This document shows, one piece after another, positions 37,650 through 50,690 of a DNA stretch of 64,000 bases; position 1 is the first letter of the stretch, and each line of letters begins with the position of its first letter. The translations under genes and the position numbers were made by a program. The stretch is from Osmia lignaria lignaria (taxonomy: Eukaryota > Arthropoda > Insecta > Hymenoptera > Megachilidae): contig NW_027478158.1 of the NCBI RefSeq assembly GCF_051020975.1, positions 3,658,001 to 3,722,000 of the forward strand. Direction: 5' to 3'. The notes beneath the pieces were generated by a model. That model was given only the letters and a program-made list of their open reading frames with translations. It ran no database searches and was not told where the DNA came from.

Positions 37650-39903
37650 TTGCAGATTCAGCTCAAAGGAACTGGCCTGACGGACATATTTCGAGATATT
37701 TCTTCTTCTTGTTGTTCTTCTTCTGCACAGCTAAACTGGAAGTGGCATTTCCAGCTCGCAATCGTGCAGAGTTATCTCAAAGAAAGGGGCCACGGTGTTT
37801 CTGTATCTCTATTATGTTGGTGCGGCTTCGGAACTTTTAAATATCTTGATATATCTCGAGAACTACGCCTCTGATCGAAAAATATCATAGAACATAAAAA
37901 GTAGGAAGCTTAATTCTCTACAAAAAAGGTCTCTTAACATTTTGTCATAGCTCGCTTCGTTTCCGAGATATTTGCAGATTTATCTCAAGGGAAGGGGCCT
38001 CACGGACATATTTCGAGATATTTCTTCTTCTTGTTGTTCTTCTTCTGCACAGCTAAGCTGGAAGTGGCATTTGCAGCTCGCAATAGTGCAGAGATATCTC
38101 AAAGAAAGGGGCCACGGTGTTTCTGTATCTCTATTATGTTGGTGCGGCTTCGGAACTTTTAAATATCTTGATATATCTCGAGAACTACGCGTCTGATCAA
38201 AAAATATCATAGAACATAAAAAGTAGGAAACATAATTCTGTACAAAAAAGGTCTCCTAACATTTTGCCATAGCTCGCTTCGTTTCCGAGATATTTGCAGA
38301 TTTATCTCAAGGGAAGGGGCCTGACGGACATATTTCGAGATACTTCTTCTTCTTGTTGTTCTTCTTCTGCACAGCTAAGCTGGAAGTGGCATTTGCGGCT
38401 CGCACTAGTGCACAGTTATCTCAAAGAAAGGGGCCACGGTGTTTCTGTATCTCTATTATGTTGGTGCGGCTTCGGAACTTTTAAGTATCTCGATATATCT
38501 CGAAAACTACGCTTCTGATCAAAAAATATCATAGAACATAAATTGTAGGAAACATAATTCTCTACAAAAAACGTCTCTTAACATTTTGCCATAGCTCGCT
38601 TCGTTTCCGAGATATTTGCAGATTCAGCTCAAAGGAACTGGCCTGACGGACATATTTCGAGATATTTCTTCTTCTTGTTGTTCTTCCTCTGCACAGCTAA
38701 GCTGGAAGTGGCATTTGCAGCTCGCAATAGTGCAGAGTTATCTCAAAGAAAGGGGCCACGGTGTTTCTGTATCTCTATTATGTTGGTGGGGCTTCGGAAC
38801 TTTTAAATATCTTGATATATCTCGAGAACTACGCATCTGATCAAAAAATATCATAGAACATAAAAAGTAGGACACGTAATTCTCTACAAAAAAGGTCGCT
38901 TAACATTTTGCCATAGCTCGCTTCGTTTCCGAGATATTTGCATATTTATCTCAAGGGAAGGGGCCTGACGGACATATTTCGAGATATTTCTTCTTCTTGT
39001 TGTTCTTCTTCTGCACAGCTAAGCTGGAAGTGGCATTTGCGGCTCGCACTAGTGCAGAGTTATCTCAAAGAAAGGGGCCACGGTGTTTCTGTATCTCTAT
39101 TATGTTGGTGCGGCTTCGGAACCTTTAAATATCTCGATATATCTCGAAAACTACGCTTCTGATCAAAAAATATCATAGAACATAAAAAGTAGGAAACCTA
39201 ATTCTCTACAAAAAAGATCTCTTAACATTTTGCCATAGCTCGCTTCGTTTCCGAGATATTTGCAGATTTATCTCAAGGGAAGGGGCCTGACGGACATATT
39301 TCGAGATATTTCTTGTTCTCGTTGTTCTTCTTCTGCACAGCTAAGCTGTAAGTGGCATTTGCGGCTCGCGCTAGTGCAGAGTTATCTCAAAGAAAGGGGC
39401 CACGGTGTTTCTGTATCTCTATTATGTTGGTGCGGCTTCGGAACTTTTAAATATCTTGATATATCTCGAGAACTACGCATCTGATCAAAAAATATCATAG
39501 AACATAAAAAGTAGGAAACTTAATTCTCTACAAAAAAGATCTCTTAACATTTTGCCATAGCTCGCTTCGTTTCCGAGATATTTGCAGATTTATCTCAAGG
39601 GAAGGGGCCTGACGGACATATTTCGAGATACTTCTTCTTCTTGTTGTTCTTCTTCTGCACAGCTAAGCTGGAAGTGGCATTTGCAGCTCGCAATAGTGCA
39701 GAGTTATCTCAAAGAAAGGGGCCACGGTGTTTCTGTATCTCTATTATGTTGTTGCGGCTTCGGAACTTTTAAATATCTTAATATATCTCGAGAACTACGC
39801 ATCTGATCAAAAAATATCATAGAACATAAAAAGTAGGAAACTTAATTCTCTACAAAAAAGGTCTCTTAACATTTTGCCATAGCTCGCTTCGTTTCCGAGA
39901 TAT
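37650..39903 (+). repeat. 7-mer HOR (2254 bp), copy 1
   Basis: Seven units in order: 37650 (Q head, CAATCGTGC, CTCTGATCGAAA), 37972 (CCTCACGG, GAGATATCTC), 38294 (GATACTTC, GTGCACAG, TTTTAAGTATC), 38616 (Q head, GGTGGGGC), 38938 (GCATATTTATC, GGAACCTTT), 39260 (TTCTTGTTCTCG, CTGTAAGTGG) and 39582 (GATACTTC, GTTGTTGCGG, CTTAATATATC). The copy begins with a private CAGAGATATT near 37641. Confidence 0.93.
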
Positions 39904-42157
39904 TTGCAGATTCAGCTCAAAGGAACTGGCCTGACGGACATATTTCGAGATATTTCTTCTTCTTGTTGTTCTTCTTCTGCACAGCTAAACTGGAAGTGGC
40001 ATTTCCAGCTCGCAATCGTGCAGAGTTATCTCAAAGAAAGGGGCCACGGTGTTTCTGTATCTCTATTATGTTGGTGCGGCTTCGGAACTTTTAAATATCT
40101 TGATATATCTCGAGAACTACGCCTCTGATCGAAAAATATCATAGAACATAAAAAGTAGGAAGCTTAATTCTCTACAAAAAAGGTCTCTTAACATTTTGTC
40201 ATAGCTCGCTTGGTTTCCGAGATATTTGCAGATTTATCTCAAGGGAAGGGGCCTCACGGACATATTTCGAGATATTTCTTCTTCTTGTTGTTCTTCTTCT
40301 GCACAGCTAAGCTGGAAGTGGCATTTGCAGCTCGCAATAGTGCAGAGATATCTCAAAGAAAGGGGCCACGGTGTTTCTGTATCTCTATTATGTTGGTGCG
40401 GCTTCGGAACTTTTAAATATCTTGATATATCTCGAGAACTACGCGTCTGATCAAAAAATATCATAGAACATAAAAAGTAGGAAACATAATTCTGTACAAA
40501 AAAGGTCTCCTAACATTTTGCCATAGCTCGCTTCGTTTCCGAGATATTTGCAGATTTATCTCAAGGGAAGGGGCCTGACGGACATATTTCGAGATACTTC
40601 TTCTTCTTGTTGTTCTTCTTCTGCACAGCTAAGCTGGAAGTGGCATTTGCGGCTCGCACTAGTGCACAGTTATCTCAAAGAAAGGGGCCACGGTGTTTCT
40701 GTATCTCTATTATGTTGGTGCGGCTTCGGAACTTTTAAGTATCTCGATATATCTCGAAAACTACGCTTCTGATCAAAAAATATCATAGAACATAAATTGT
40801 AGGAAACATAATTCTCTACAAAAAACGTCTCTTAACATTTTGCCATAGCTCGCTTCGTTTCCGAGATATTTGCAGATTCAGCTCAAAGGAACTGGCCTGA
40901 CGGACATATTTCGAGATATTTCTTCTTCTTGTTGTTCTTCCTCTGCACAGCTAAGCTGGAAGTGGCATTTGCAGCTCGCAATAGTGCAGAGTTATCTCAA
41001 AGAAAGGGGCCACGGTGTTTCTGTATCTCTATTATGTTGGTGGGGCTTCGGAACTTTTAAATATCTTGATATATCTCGAGAACTACGCATCTGATCAAAA
41101 AATATCATAGAACATAAAAAGTAGGACACGTAATTCTCTACAAAAAAGGTCGCTTAACATTTTGCCATAGCTCGCTTCGTTTCCGAGATATTTGCATATT
41201 TATCTCAAGGGAAGGGGCCTGACGGACATATTTCGAGATATTTCTTCTTCTTGTTGTTCTTCTTCTGCACAGCTAAGCTGGAAGTGGCATTTGCGGCTCG
41301 CACTAGTGCAGAGTTATCTCAAAGAAAGGGGCCACGGTGTTTCTGTATCTCTATTATGTTGGTGCGGCTTCGGAACCTTTAAATATCTCGATATATCTCG
41401 AAAACTACGCTTCTGATCAAAAAATATCATAGAACATAAAAAGTAGGAAACCTAATTCTCTACAAAAAAGATCTCTTAACATTTTGCCATAGCTCGCTTC
41501 GTTTCCGAGATATTTGCAGATTTATCTCAAGGGAAGGGGCCTGACGGACATATTTCGAGATATTTCTTGTTCTCGTTGTTCTTCTTCTGCACAGCTAAGC
41601 TGTAAGTGGCATTTGCGGCTCGCGCTAGTGCAGAGTTATCTCAAAGAAAGGGGCCACGGTGTTTCTGTATCTCTATTATGTTGGTGCGGCTTCGGAACTT
41701 TTAAATATCTTGATATATCTCGAGAACTACGCATCTGATCAAAAAATATCATAGAACATAAAAAGTAGGAAACTTAATTCTCTACAAAAAAGATCTCTTA
41801 ACATTTTGCCATAGCTCGCTTCGTTTCCGAGATATTTGCAGATTTATCTCAAGGGAAGGGGCCTGACGGACATATTTCGAGATACTTCTTCTTCTTGTTG
41901 TTCTTCTTCTGCACAGCTAAGCTGGAAGTGGCATTTGCAGCTCGCAATAGTGCAGAGTTATCTCAAAGAAAGGGGCCACGGTGTTTCTGTATCTCTATTA
42001 TGTTGTTGCGGCTTCGGAACTTTTAAATATCTTAATATATCTCGAGAACTACGCATCTGATCAAAAAATATCATAGAACATAAAAAGTAGGAAACTTAAT
42101 TCTCTACAAAAAAGGTCTCTTAACATTTTGCCACAGCTCGCTTCGTTTCCGAGATAT
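39904..42157 (+). repeat. 7-mer HOR (2254 bp), copy 2
   Basis: All seven markers recur in order at +2254. By eye the copies differ at only a few bases, such as GCTTGGTTTCC near 40210 in place of GCTTCGTTTCC. Confidence 0.93.
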
Positions 42158-43690
42158 TTGCAGATTCAGCTCAAAGGAACTGGCCTGACGGACATATTTC
42201 GAGATATTTCTTCTTCTTGTTGTTCTTCTTCTGCACAGCTAAACTGGAAGTGGCATTTCCAGCTCGCAATCGTGCAGAGTTATCTCAAAGAAAGGGGCCA
42301 CGGTGTTTCTGTATCTCTATTATGTTGGTGCGGCTTCGGAACTTTTAAATATCTTGATATATCTCGAGAACTACGCCTCTGATCGAAAAATATCATAGAA
42401 CATAAAAAGTAGGAAGCTTAATTCTCTACAAAAAAGGTCTCTTAACATTTTGTCATAGCTCGCTTGGTTTCCGAGATATTTGCAGATTTATCTCAAGGGA
42501 AGGGGCCTCACGGACATATTTCGAGATATTTCTTCTTCTTGTTGTTCTTCTTCTGCACAGCTAAGCTGGAAGTGGCATTTGCAGCTCGCAATAGTGCAGA
42601 GATATCTCAAAGAAAGCGGCCACGGTGTTTCTGTATCTCTATTATGTTGGTGCGGCTTCGGAACTTTTAAATATCTTGATATATCTCGAGAACTACGCGT
42701 CTGATCAAAAAATATCATAGAACATAAAAAGTAGGAAACATAATTCTGTACAAAAAAGATCTCCTAACATTTTGCCATAGCTCGCTTCGTTTCCGAGATA
42801 TTTGCAGATTTATCTCAAGGGAAGGGGCCTGACGGACATATTTCGAGATATTTCTTCTTCTTGTTGTTCTTCTTCTGCACAGCTAAGCTGGAAGTGGCAT
42901 TTGCGGCTCGCACTAGTGCACAGTTATCTCAAAGAAAGGGGCCACGGTGTTTCTGTATCTCTATTATGTTGGTGCGGCTTCGGAACTTTTAAGTATCTCG
43001 ATATATCTCGAAAACTACGCTTCTGATCAAAAAATATCATAGAACATAAATTGTAGGAAACATAATTCTCTACAAAAAACCTCTCTTAACATTTTGCCAT
43101 AGCTCGCTTCGTTTCCGAGATATTTGCAGATTCAGCTCAAAGGAACTGGCCTGACGGACATATTTCGAGATATTTCTTCTTCTTGTTGTTCTTCCTCTGC
43201 ACAGCTAAGCTGGAAGTGGCATTTGCAGCTCGCAATAGTGCAGAGTTATCTCAAAGAAAGGGGCCACGGTGTTTCTGTATCTCTATTATGTTGGTGGGGC
43301 TTCGGAACTTTTAAATATCTTGATATATCTCGAGAACTACGCATCTGATCAAAAAATATCATAGAACATAAAAAGTAGGACACGTAATTCTCTACAAAAA
43401 AGGTCGCTTAACATTTTGCCATAGCTCGCTTCGTTTCCGAGATATTTGCATATTTATCTCAAGGGAAGGGGCCTGACGGACATATTTCGAGATATTTCTT
43501 CTTCTTGTTGTTCTTCTTCTGCACAGCTAAGCTGGAAGTGGCATTTGCGGCTCGCACTAGTGCAGAGTTATCTCAAAGAAAGGGGCCACGGTGTTTCTGT
43601 ATCTCTATTATGTTGGTGCGGCTTCGGAACCTTTAAATATCTCGATATATCTCGAAAACTACGCTTCTGATCAAAAAATATCATAGAACA
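42158..43690 (+). repeat. 7-mer HOR, copy 3, truncated after about 4.8 units
   Basis: Units 42158-43446 match the first five of the 7-mer, with a few changes (CCACAGCTCG near 42132, AAGCGGCC near 42617, AAACCTCTC near 43080, GATATTTC in place of GATACTTC). At about 43690 the sequence switches from the expected ACATAAAAAG to ACATAAATTG and leaves the HOR. Confidence 0.92.
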
Positions 43691-46134
43691 TAAATTGTAG
43701 GAAACATAATTCTCTACAAAAAAGGTCTCTTAACATTTTGCCATAGCTCGCTTCGTTTCCGAGATATTTGCAGATATATCTCAAGGGAAGGGGCCTGACG
43801 GACATATTTCGAGATATTTCTTCTTCTTGTTGTTCTTCTTCTGCACAGCTAAACTGGAAGTGGCATTTCCAGCTCGCAATCGTGCAGAGTTATCTCAAAG
43901 AAAGGGGCCACGGTGTTTCTGTATCTCTATTATGTTGGTGCGGCTTCGGAACTTTTAAATATCTTGATATATCTCGAGAACTACGCCTCTGATCGAAAAA
44001 TATCATAGAACATAAAAGGTAGGAAACTTAATTCTCTACAAAAAAGGTCTCTTAACATTTTGCCATAGCTCGCTTCGTTTCCGAGATATTTGCAGATTTA
44101 TTTCAAGGGAAGGGGCCTGACGGACATATTTCGAGATATTTCTTCTTCTTGTTGTTCTTCTTCTGCACAGCTAAGCTGGAAGTGGCATTTGCAGCTCGCA
44201 CTAGTGCAGAGTTGTCTCAAAGAAAGGGGCCACGGTGTTTCTGTATCTCTATTATGTTGGTGCGGCTTCGGAACTTTTAAATATCTCGATATATCTCGAA
44301 AACTACGCTTCTGATCAAAAAATATCATAGAACATAAATTGTAGGAAACATAATTCTCTACAAAAAAGGTCTCTTAACATTTTGCCATAGCTCGCTTCGT
44401 TTCCGAGATATTTGCAGATATATTTCAAGGGAAGGGGCCTGACGGACATATTTCGAGATATTTCTTCTTCTTGTTGTTCTTCTTCTGCACAGCTAAGCTG
44501 GAAGTGGCATTTGCAGCTCGCACTAGTGCAGAGTTATCTCAAAGAAAGGGGCCACGGTGTTTCTGTATCTCTATTATGTTGGTGCGGCTTCGGAACTTTT
44601 AAATATCTCGATATATCTCGAAAACTACGCTTCTGATCAAAAAATATCATAGAACATAAATTGTAGGAAACAATTCTCTACAAAAAACGTCTCTCAATAT
44701 TTTGCCATAGCTCGCTTCGTTTCCGAGATATTTGCAGATTCAGCTCAAAGGAACTGGCCTGACGGACATATTTCGAGATATTTCTTCTTCTTGTTGTTCT
44801 TCTTCTGCACAGCTAAACTGGAAGTGGCATTTCCAGCTCGCAATCGTGCAGAGTTATCTCAAAGAAAGGGGCCACGGTGTTTCTGTATCTCTATTATGTT
44901 GGTGCGGCTTCGGAACTTTTAAATATCTTGATATATCTCGAGAACTACGCCTCTGATCGAAAAATATCATAGAACATAAAAAGTAGGAAGCTTAATTCTC
45001 TACAAAAAAGGTCTCTTAACATTTTGTCATAGCTCGCTTCGTTTCCGAGATATTTGCAGATTTATCTCAAGGGAAGGGGCCTCACGGACATATTTCGAGA
45101 TATTTCTTCTTCTTGTTGTTCTTCTTCTGCACAGCTAAGCTGGAAGTGGCATTTGCAGCTCGCAATAGTGCAGAGATATCTCAAAGAAAGGGGCCACGGT
45201 GTTCCTGTATCTCTATTATGTTGGTGCGGCTTCGGAACTTTTAAATATCTTGATATATCTCGAGAACTACGCGTCTGATCAAAAAATATCATAGAACATA
45301 AAAAGTAGGAAACATAATTCTGTACAAAAAAGGTCTCCTAACATTTTGCCATAGCTCGCTTCGTTTCCGAGATATTTGCAGATTTATCTCAAGGGAAGGG
45401 GCCTGACGGACATATTTCGAGATATTTCTTCTTCTTGTTGTTCTTCTTCTGCACAGCTAAGCTGGAAGTGGCATTTGCGGCTCGCACTAGTGCAGAGTTA
45501 TCCCAAAGAAAGGGGCCACGGTGTTTCTGTATCTCTATTATGTTGGTGCGGCTTCGGAACTTTTACATATCTCGATATATCTCGAAAACTACGCTTCTGA
45601 TCAAAAAATATCATAGAACATAAAAAGTAGGAAACTTAATTCTCTACACAAAAGGTCTCTTAACATTTTGCCATAGCTCGCTTCGTTTCCGAGATATTTG
45701 CAGATTTATTTCAAGGGAAGGGGCCTGACGGACATATTTCGAGATATTTCTTCTTCTTGTTGTTCTTCTTCTGCACAGCTAAGCTGGAAGTGGCATTTGC
45801 AGCTCGCACTAGTGCAGAGTTATCTCAAAGAAAGGGGCCACGGTGTTTCTGTATCTCTATTATGTTGGTGCGGCTTCGGAACTTTTAAATATCTCGATAT
45901 ATCTCGAAAACTACGCTTCTGATCAAAAAATATCATAGAGCATAAATTGTAGGAAACATAATTCTCTACAAAAAAGGTCTCTTAACATTTTGCCATAGCT
46001 CGCTTCGTTTCCGCGATATTTGCAGATATATCTCAAGGGAAGGGGCCTGACGGACATATTTCGAGATATTTCTTCTTCTTGTTGTTCTTCTTCTGCACAG
46101 CTAAGCTGGAAGTGGCATTTACAGCTCGCAATAG
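43691..46134 (+). repeat. Mixed monomers with a fragment of the 7-mer
   Basis: About eight units. Those at 44090, 44412 and 45698 share TATTTCAAGGG, a local subtype. Units 44732 and 45054 repeat the first two units of the 7-mer, 2574 bp (eight units less 2 bp) after 42158 and 42480. The unit at 45376 has TTTTACATATC. Only satellite sequence is present. Confidence 0.85.
44412..44731 (+). repeat. 320-bp monomer (2-bp deletion)
   Basis: GGAAACAATTC near 44671 with CGTCTCTCAATATT, followed by a Q-type head. It is the only deletion outside the two large duplication copies. Confidence 0.95.
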
Positions 46135-46641
46135 TGCAGAGTTATCTCAAAGAAAGGGGCCACGGTGTTTCTGTATCTCTATTATGTTGGTGCGGCTTCG
46201 GAACTTTTAAATATCTTGATATATCTCGAGAACTACGCATCTGATCAAAAAATATCATAGAACATAAAAAGTAGGAAACCTAATTTTCTACAAAAAAGGT
46301 CGCTTAACATTTTGCCATAGCTCGCTTTGTTTCCGAGATATTTGCAGATTTATCTCAAGGGAAGGCGCCTGACGGACATATTTCGAGATATTTCTTCTTC
46401 TTGTTGTTCTTCTTCTGCACAGCTAAGCTGGAAGTGGCATTAGCGGCTCGCACTAGTGCAGAGTTATCTCAAAGAAAGGGGCCACGGTGTTTCTGTATCC
46501 CTATTATGTTGGTGCGGCTTCGGAACTTTTAAATATCTCGATATATCTCGAAAACTACGCTTCTGATCAAAAAATATCATAGAACATAAATTGTAGGAAA
46601 CATAATTCTCTACAAAAAACGTCTCTTAACATTTTGCCATA
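46135..46641 (+). repeat. 507-bp duplication, copy 1 (offset 1288 bp)
   Basis: This and 47423-47929 share CCTAATTTTCTAC, GGTCGCTTAAC, GCTTTGTTTCC, GAAGGCGCC, GGCATTAGCGG and GTATCCC, four monomers apart. The match ends where 46642 reads CATATCTCGC and the partner reads CATAGCTCGC. Confidence 0.9.
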
Positions 46642-47422
46642 TCTCGCTTCGTTTCCGAGATATTTGCATATTTATCTCAAGGGAAGGGGCCTGACGGACA
46701 TATTTCGAGATATTTCTTCTTCTTGTTGTTCTTCTTCTGCACAGCTAAGCTGGAAGTGGCATTTGCGGCTCGCACTAGTGCAGAGTTATCTCAAAGAAAG
46801 GGGCCACGGTGTTTCTGTATCTCTATTATGTTGGGGCGGCTTCGGAACCTTTAAATATCTCGATATATCTCGAAAACTACGCTTCTGATCAAAAAATATC
46901 ATAGAACATAAATTGTAGGAAACATAATTCTCTACAAAAAAGGTCTCTTAACATTTTGCCATAGCTCGCTTCGTTTCCGAGATATTTGCAGATTCAGCTC
47001 AAAGGAACTGGCCTGACGGACATATTTCGAGATATTTCTTCTTCTTGTTGTTCTTCTTCTGCACAGCTAAACTGGAAGTGGCATTTCCAGCTCGCAATCG
47101 TACAGAGTTATCTCAAAGAAAGGGGCCACGGTGTTTCTGTATCTGTATTATGTTGGTGCGGCTTCGGAACTTTTAAATATCTTGATATATCTCGAGAACT
47201 ACGCCTCTGATCGAAAAATATCATAGAACATAAAAAGTAGGAAACTTAATTCTCTACAAAAAAGGTCTCTTAACATTTTGCCATAGCTCGCTTCGTTTCC
47301 GAGATATTTGCAGATTTATTTCAAGGGAAGGGGACTGACGGACATATTTCGAGATATTTCTTCTTCTTGTTGTTCTTCTTCTGCACAGCTAAGCTGGAAG
47401 TGGCATTTGCAGCTCGCACTAG

Positions 47423-47929
47423 TGCAGAGTTATCTCAAAGAAAGGGGCCACGGTGTTTCTGTATCTCTATTATGTTGGTGCGGCTTCGGAACTTTTAAAT
47501 ATCTTGATATATCTCGAGAACTACGCATCTGATCAAAAAATATCATAGAACATAAAAAGTAGGAAACCTAATTTTCTACAAAAAAGGTCGCTTAACATTT
47601 TGCCATAGCTCGCTTTGTTTCCGAGATATTTGCAGATTTATCTCAAGGGAAGGCGCCTGACGGACATATTTCGAGATATTTCTTCTTCTTGTTGTTCTTC
47701 TTCTGCACAGCTAAGCTGGAAGTGGCATTAGCGGCTCGCACTAGTGCAGAGTTATCTCAAAGAAAGGGGCCACGGTGTTTCTGTATCCCTATTATGTTGG
47801 TGCGGCTTCGGAACTTTTAAATATCTCGATATATCTCGAAAACTACGCTTCTGATCAAAAAATATCATAGAACATAAATTGTAGGAAACATAATTCTCTA
47901 CAAAAAACGTCTCTTAACATTTTGCCATA
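47423..47929 (+). repeat. 507-bp duplication, copy 2
   Basis: Same markers as 46135-46641. Both copies contain GGCATTAGCGG, which puts a TAG in the recurrent open frame, so the break was copied with the block. Confidence 0.9.
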
Positions 47930-49689
47930 GCTCGCTTCGTTTCCGAGATATTTGCAGATTCAGCTCAAAGGAACTGGCCTGACGGACATATTTCGAGATA
48001 TTTCTTCTTCTTGTTGTTCTTCTTCTGCACAGCTAAACTGGAAGTGGCATTTCCAGCTCGCAATCGTGCAGAGTTATCTCAAAGAAAGGGGCCACGGTGT
48101 TTCTGCATCTCTATTATGTTGGTGCGGCTTCGGAACTATTAAATATCTTGATATATCTCGAGAACTACGCCTCTGATCGAAAAATATCATAGAACATAAA
48201 AAGTAGGAAACTTAATTCTCTACAAAAAAGGTCTCTCAACATTTTGCCATAGCTCGCTTCGTTTCCGAAATATTTGCAGATTTATCTCAAGGGAAGGGGC
48301 CTGACGGACATATTTCGAGATATTTCTTCTTCTTGTTGTTCTTCCTCTGCACAGCTAAGCTGGAAGTGGCATTTGCAGCTCGCAATAGTGCAGAGTTATC
48401 TCAAAGAAAGGGGCCACGGTGTTTCTGTATCTCTATTATGTTGGTGCGGCTTCGGAACTTTTAAATATCTTGATATATCTCGAGAACTACGCCTCTGATC
48501 AAAAAATATCATAGAACGTAGATTGTAGGAAACATTATTCTCTACAAAAAAGGTCTCTTAACATTTTGCCATAGCTCGCTTCGTTTCCGAGATATTTGCA
48601 GATTTATCTCAAGGGAAGGGTCCTGATGGACATATTTCGAGATATTTCTTCTTCTTGTTGTTCTTCTTCTGCACAGCTAAACTGGAAGTGGCATTTCCAG
48701 CTCGCAATCGTGCAGAGTTATCTCAAAGAACGGGGCCACGGTGTTTCTGTATCTCTATTATGTTGGTGCGGCTTCGGAACTTTTAAATATCTTGATATAT
48801 CTCGAGAACTACGCCTCTGATCGAAGAATATCATAGAACGTAAAAAGTAGGAAACTTAATTCTCTACAAAAAAGGTCTCTTAACATTTTGCCATAGCTCG
48901 CTTCGTTTCCGAGATATTTGCAGATTTATCTCAAGGGAAGGGGCCTGACGGACATATTTCGAGATATTTCTTCTTCTCGTTGTTCTTCTTCTGCACAGCT
49001 AAGCTGTAAGTGGCATTTGCGGCTCGCACTAGTGCAGAGTTATCTCAAAGAAAGGGGCCACGGTGTTTCTGTATCTCTATTATGTTGGTGCGGCTTCGGA
49101 ACTTTTAAATATCTTGATATATCTCGAAAACTACGCTTCTGATCAAAAAATATCATAGAACATAAATTGTAGGAAACATAACTCTCTACAAAAAAGGTCT
49201 CTTAACATTTTGCCATAGCTCTCTTCGTTTCCGAGATATTTGCAGATTTATCTCAAGGGAAGGGGCCTGACGGACATATTTCGAGATACTTCTTCTTCTT
49301 GTTGTTCTTCTTCTGCACAGCTAAGCTGGAAGTGGCATTTGCAGCTCGCAATAGTGCAGAGTTATCTCAAAGAAAGGGGCCACGGTGTTTCTGTATCTCT
49401 ATTATGTTGGTGCGGCTTCGGAACTTTTAAATATCTTGATATATCTCGAGAACTACGCATCTGATCAAAAAATATCATAGAACATAAAAAGTAGGAAACC
49501 TAATTCTCTACAAAAAAGGTCTCTTAAGATTTTGCCATAGCTCGCTTCGTTTCCGAGATATTTGCAGATTTATCTCAAGGGAAGGGGCCTGACGGACATA
49601 TTTCGAGATATTTCTTCTTCTTGTTGTTCTTCTTCTGCACAGCTAAGCTGGAAGTGGCATTTGCGGCTCGCACTAGTGCAGAGTTATCT
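47930..49689 (+). repeat. Mixed monomers
   Basis: About 5.5 units. The unit at 47952 has a Q-type head with CAATCGTGC, TTCTGCATC and GGAACTATTAAA. The unit at 48596 has GGGTCCTGATGG and ATCGAAGAATATC. The unit at 48918 has TTCTCGTTG and CTGTAAGTGG, the rightmost SCKW-type unit. GGGTCCTGATGG reappears at 54714, 59866 and 63086. Confidence 0.85.
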
Positions 49690-50690
49690 CAAAGAAAGGG
49701 GCCGCGGTGTTTCTGTATCTCTATTATGTTGGTGCGGCTTCGGAACTTTTAAATATCTTGATATATCTCGAGAACTACGCATCTGATCAAAAAATATCAT
49801 AGAACATAAAAAGTAGGAAACTTAATTCTCTACAAAAAAGGTCTCTTAACATTTTGCCATAGCTCTCTTCGTTTCCGAGATATTTGCAGATTTATCTCTA
49901 GGGAAGGGGCCTGACGGACATATTTCGAGATACTTCTTCTTCTTGTTGTTCTTCTTCTGCACAGCTAAGCTGGAAGTGGCATTTGCAGCTCGCAATAGTG
50001 CAGAGTTATCTCAAAGAAAGGGGCCACGGTGTTTCTGTATCTCTATTATGTTGGTGCGGTTGCGGAACTTTTAAATATCTTAATATATCTCGAGAACTAC
50101 GCATCTGATCAAAAAATATCATAGAACATAAAAAGTAGGAAACTTAATTCTCTACAAAAAAGGTCTCTTAACATTTTGCCATAGCTCGCTTCGTTTCCGA
50201 GATATTTGCCGATTTATCTCAAGGGAAGGGGCCTAACGGACATATTTCGAGATATTTCTTCTTCTTGTTGTTCTTCCTCTGCACAGCTAAGCTGGAAGTG
50301 GCATTTGCAGCTCGCAATAGTGCAGAGTTATTTCAAAGAAAGGGGCCACGGTGTTTCTGTATCTCTATTATGTTGGTGCGGCTTCGGAACTTTTAAATAT
50401 CTTGATATATCTCGAGAACTACGCATCTGATCAAAAAATATCATAGAACATAAATTGTAGGAAACATAATTCTCTACAAAAAACGTCTCTTAACATTTTG
50501 CCATAGCTCGCTTCGTTTCCGAGATATTTGCAGATTCAGCTCAAAGGAACTGGCCTGACGGACATATTTCGAGATATTTCTTCTTCTTGTTGTTCTTCCT
50601 CTGCACAGCTAAGCTGGAAGTGGCATTTGCAGCTCGCAATAGTGCAGAGTTATCTCAAAGAAAGGGGCCACGGTGTTTCTGTATCTCTAT
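49690..50690 (+). repeat. 5-mer HOR (1610 bp) block B, copy 1
   Basis: GGGGCCGCGG (near 49700), CTCTAGGGAAGG with GGTTGCGG (unit 49884) and TTTGCCGATTTATC (unit 50206) recur at 51310, unit 51494 and unit 51816. Confidence 0.88.
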
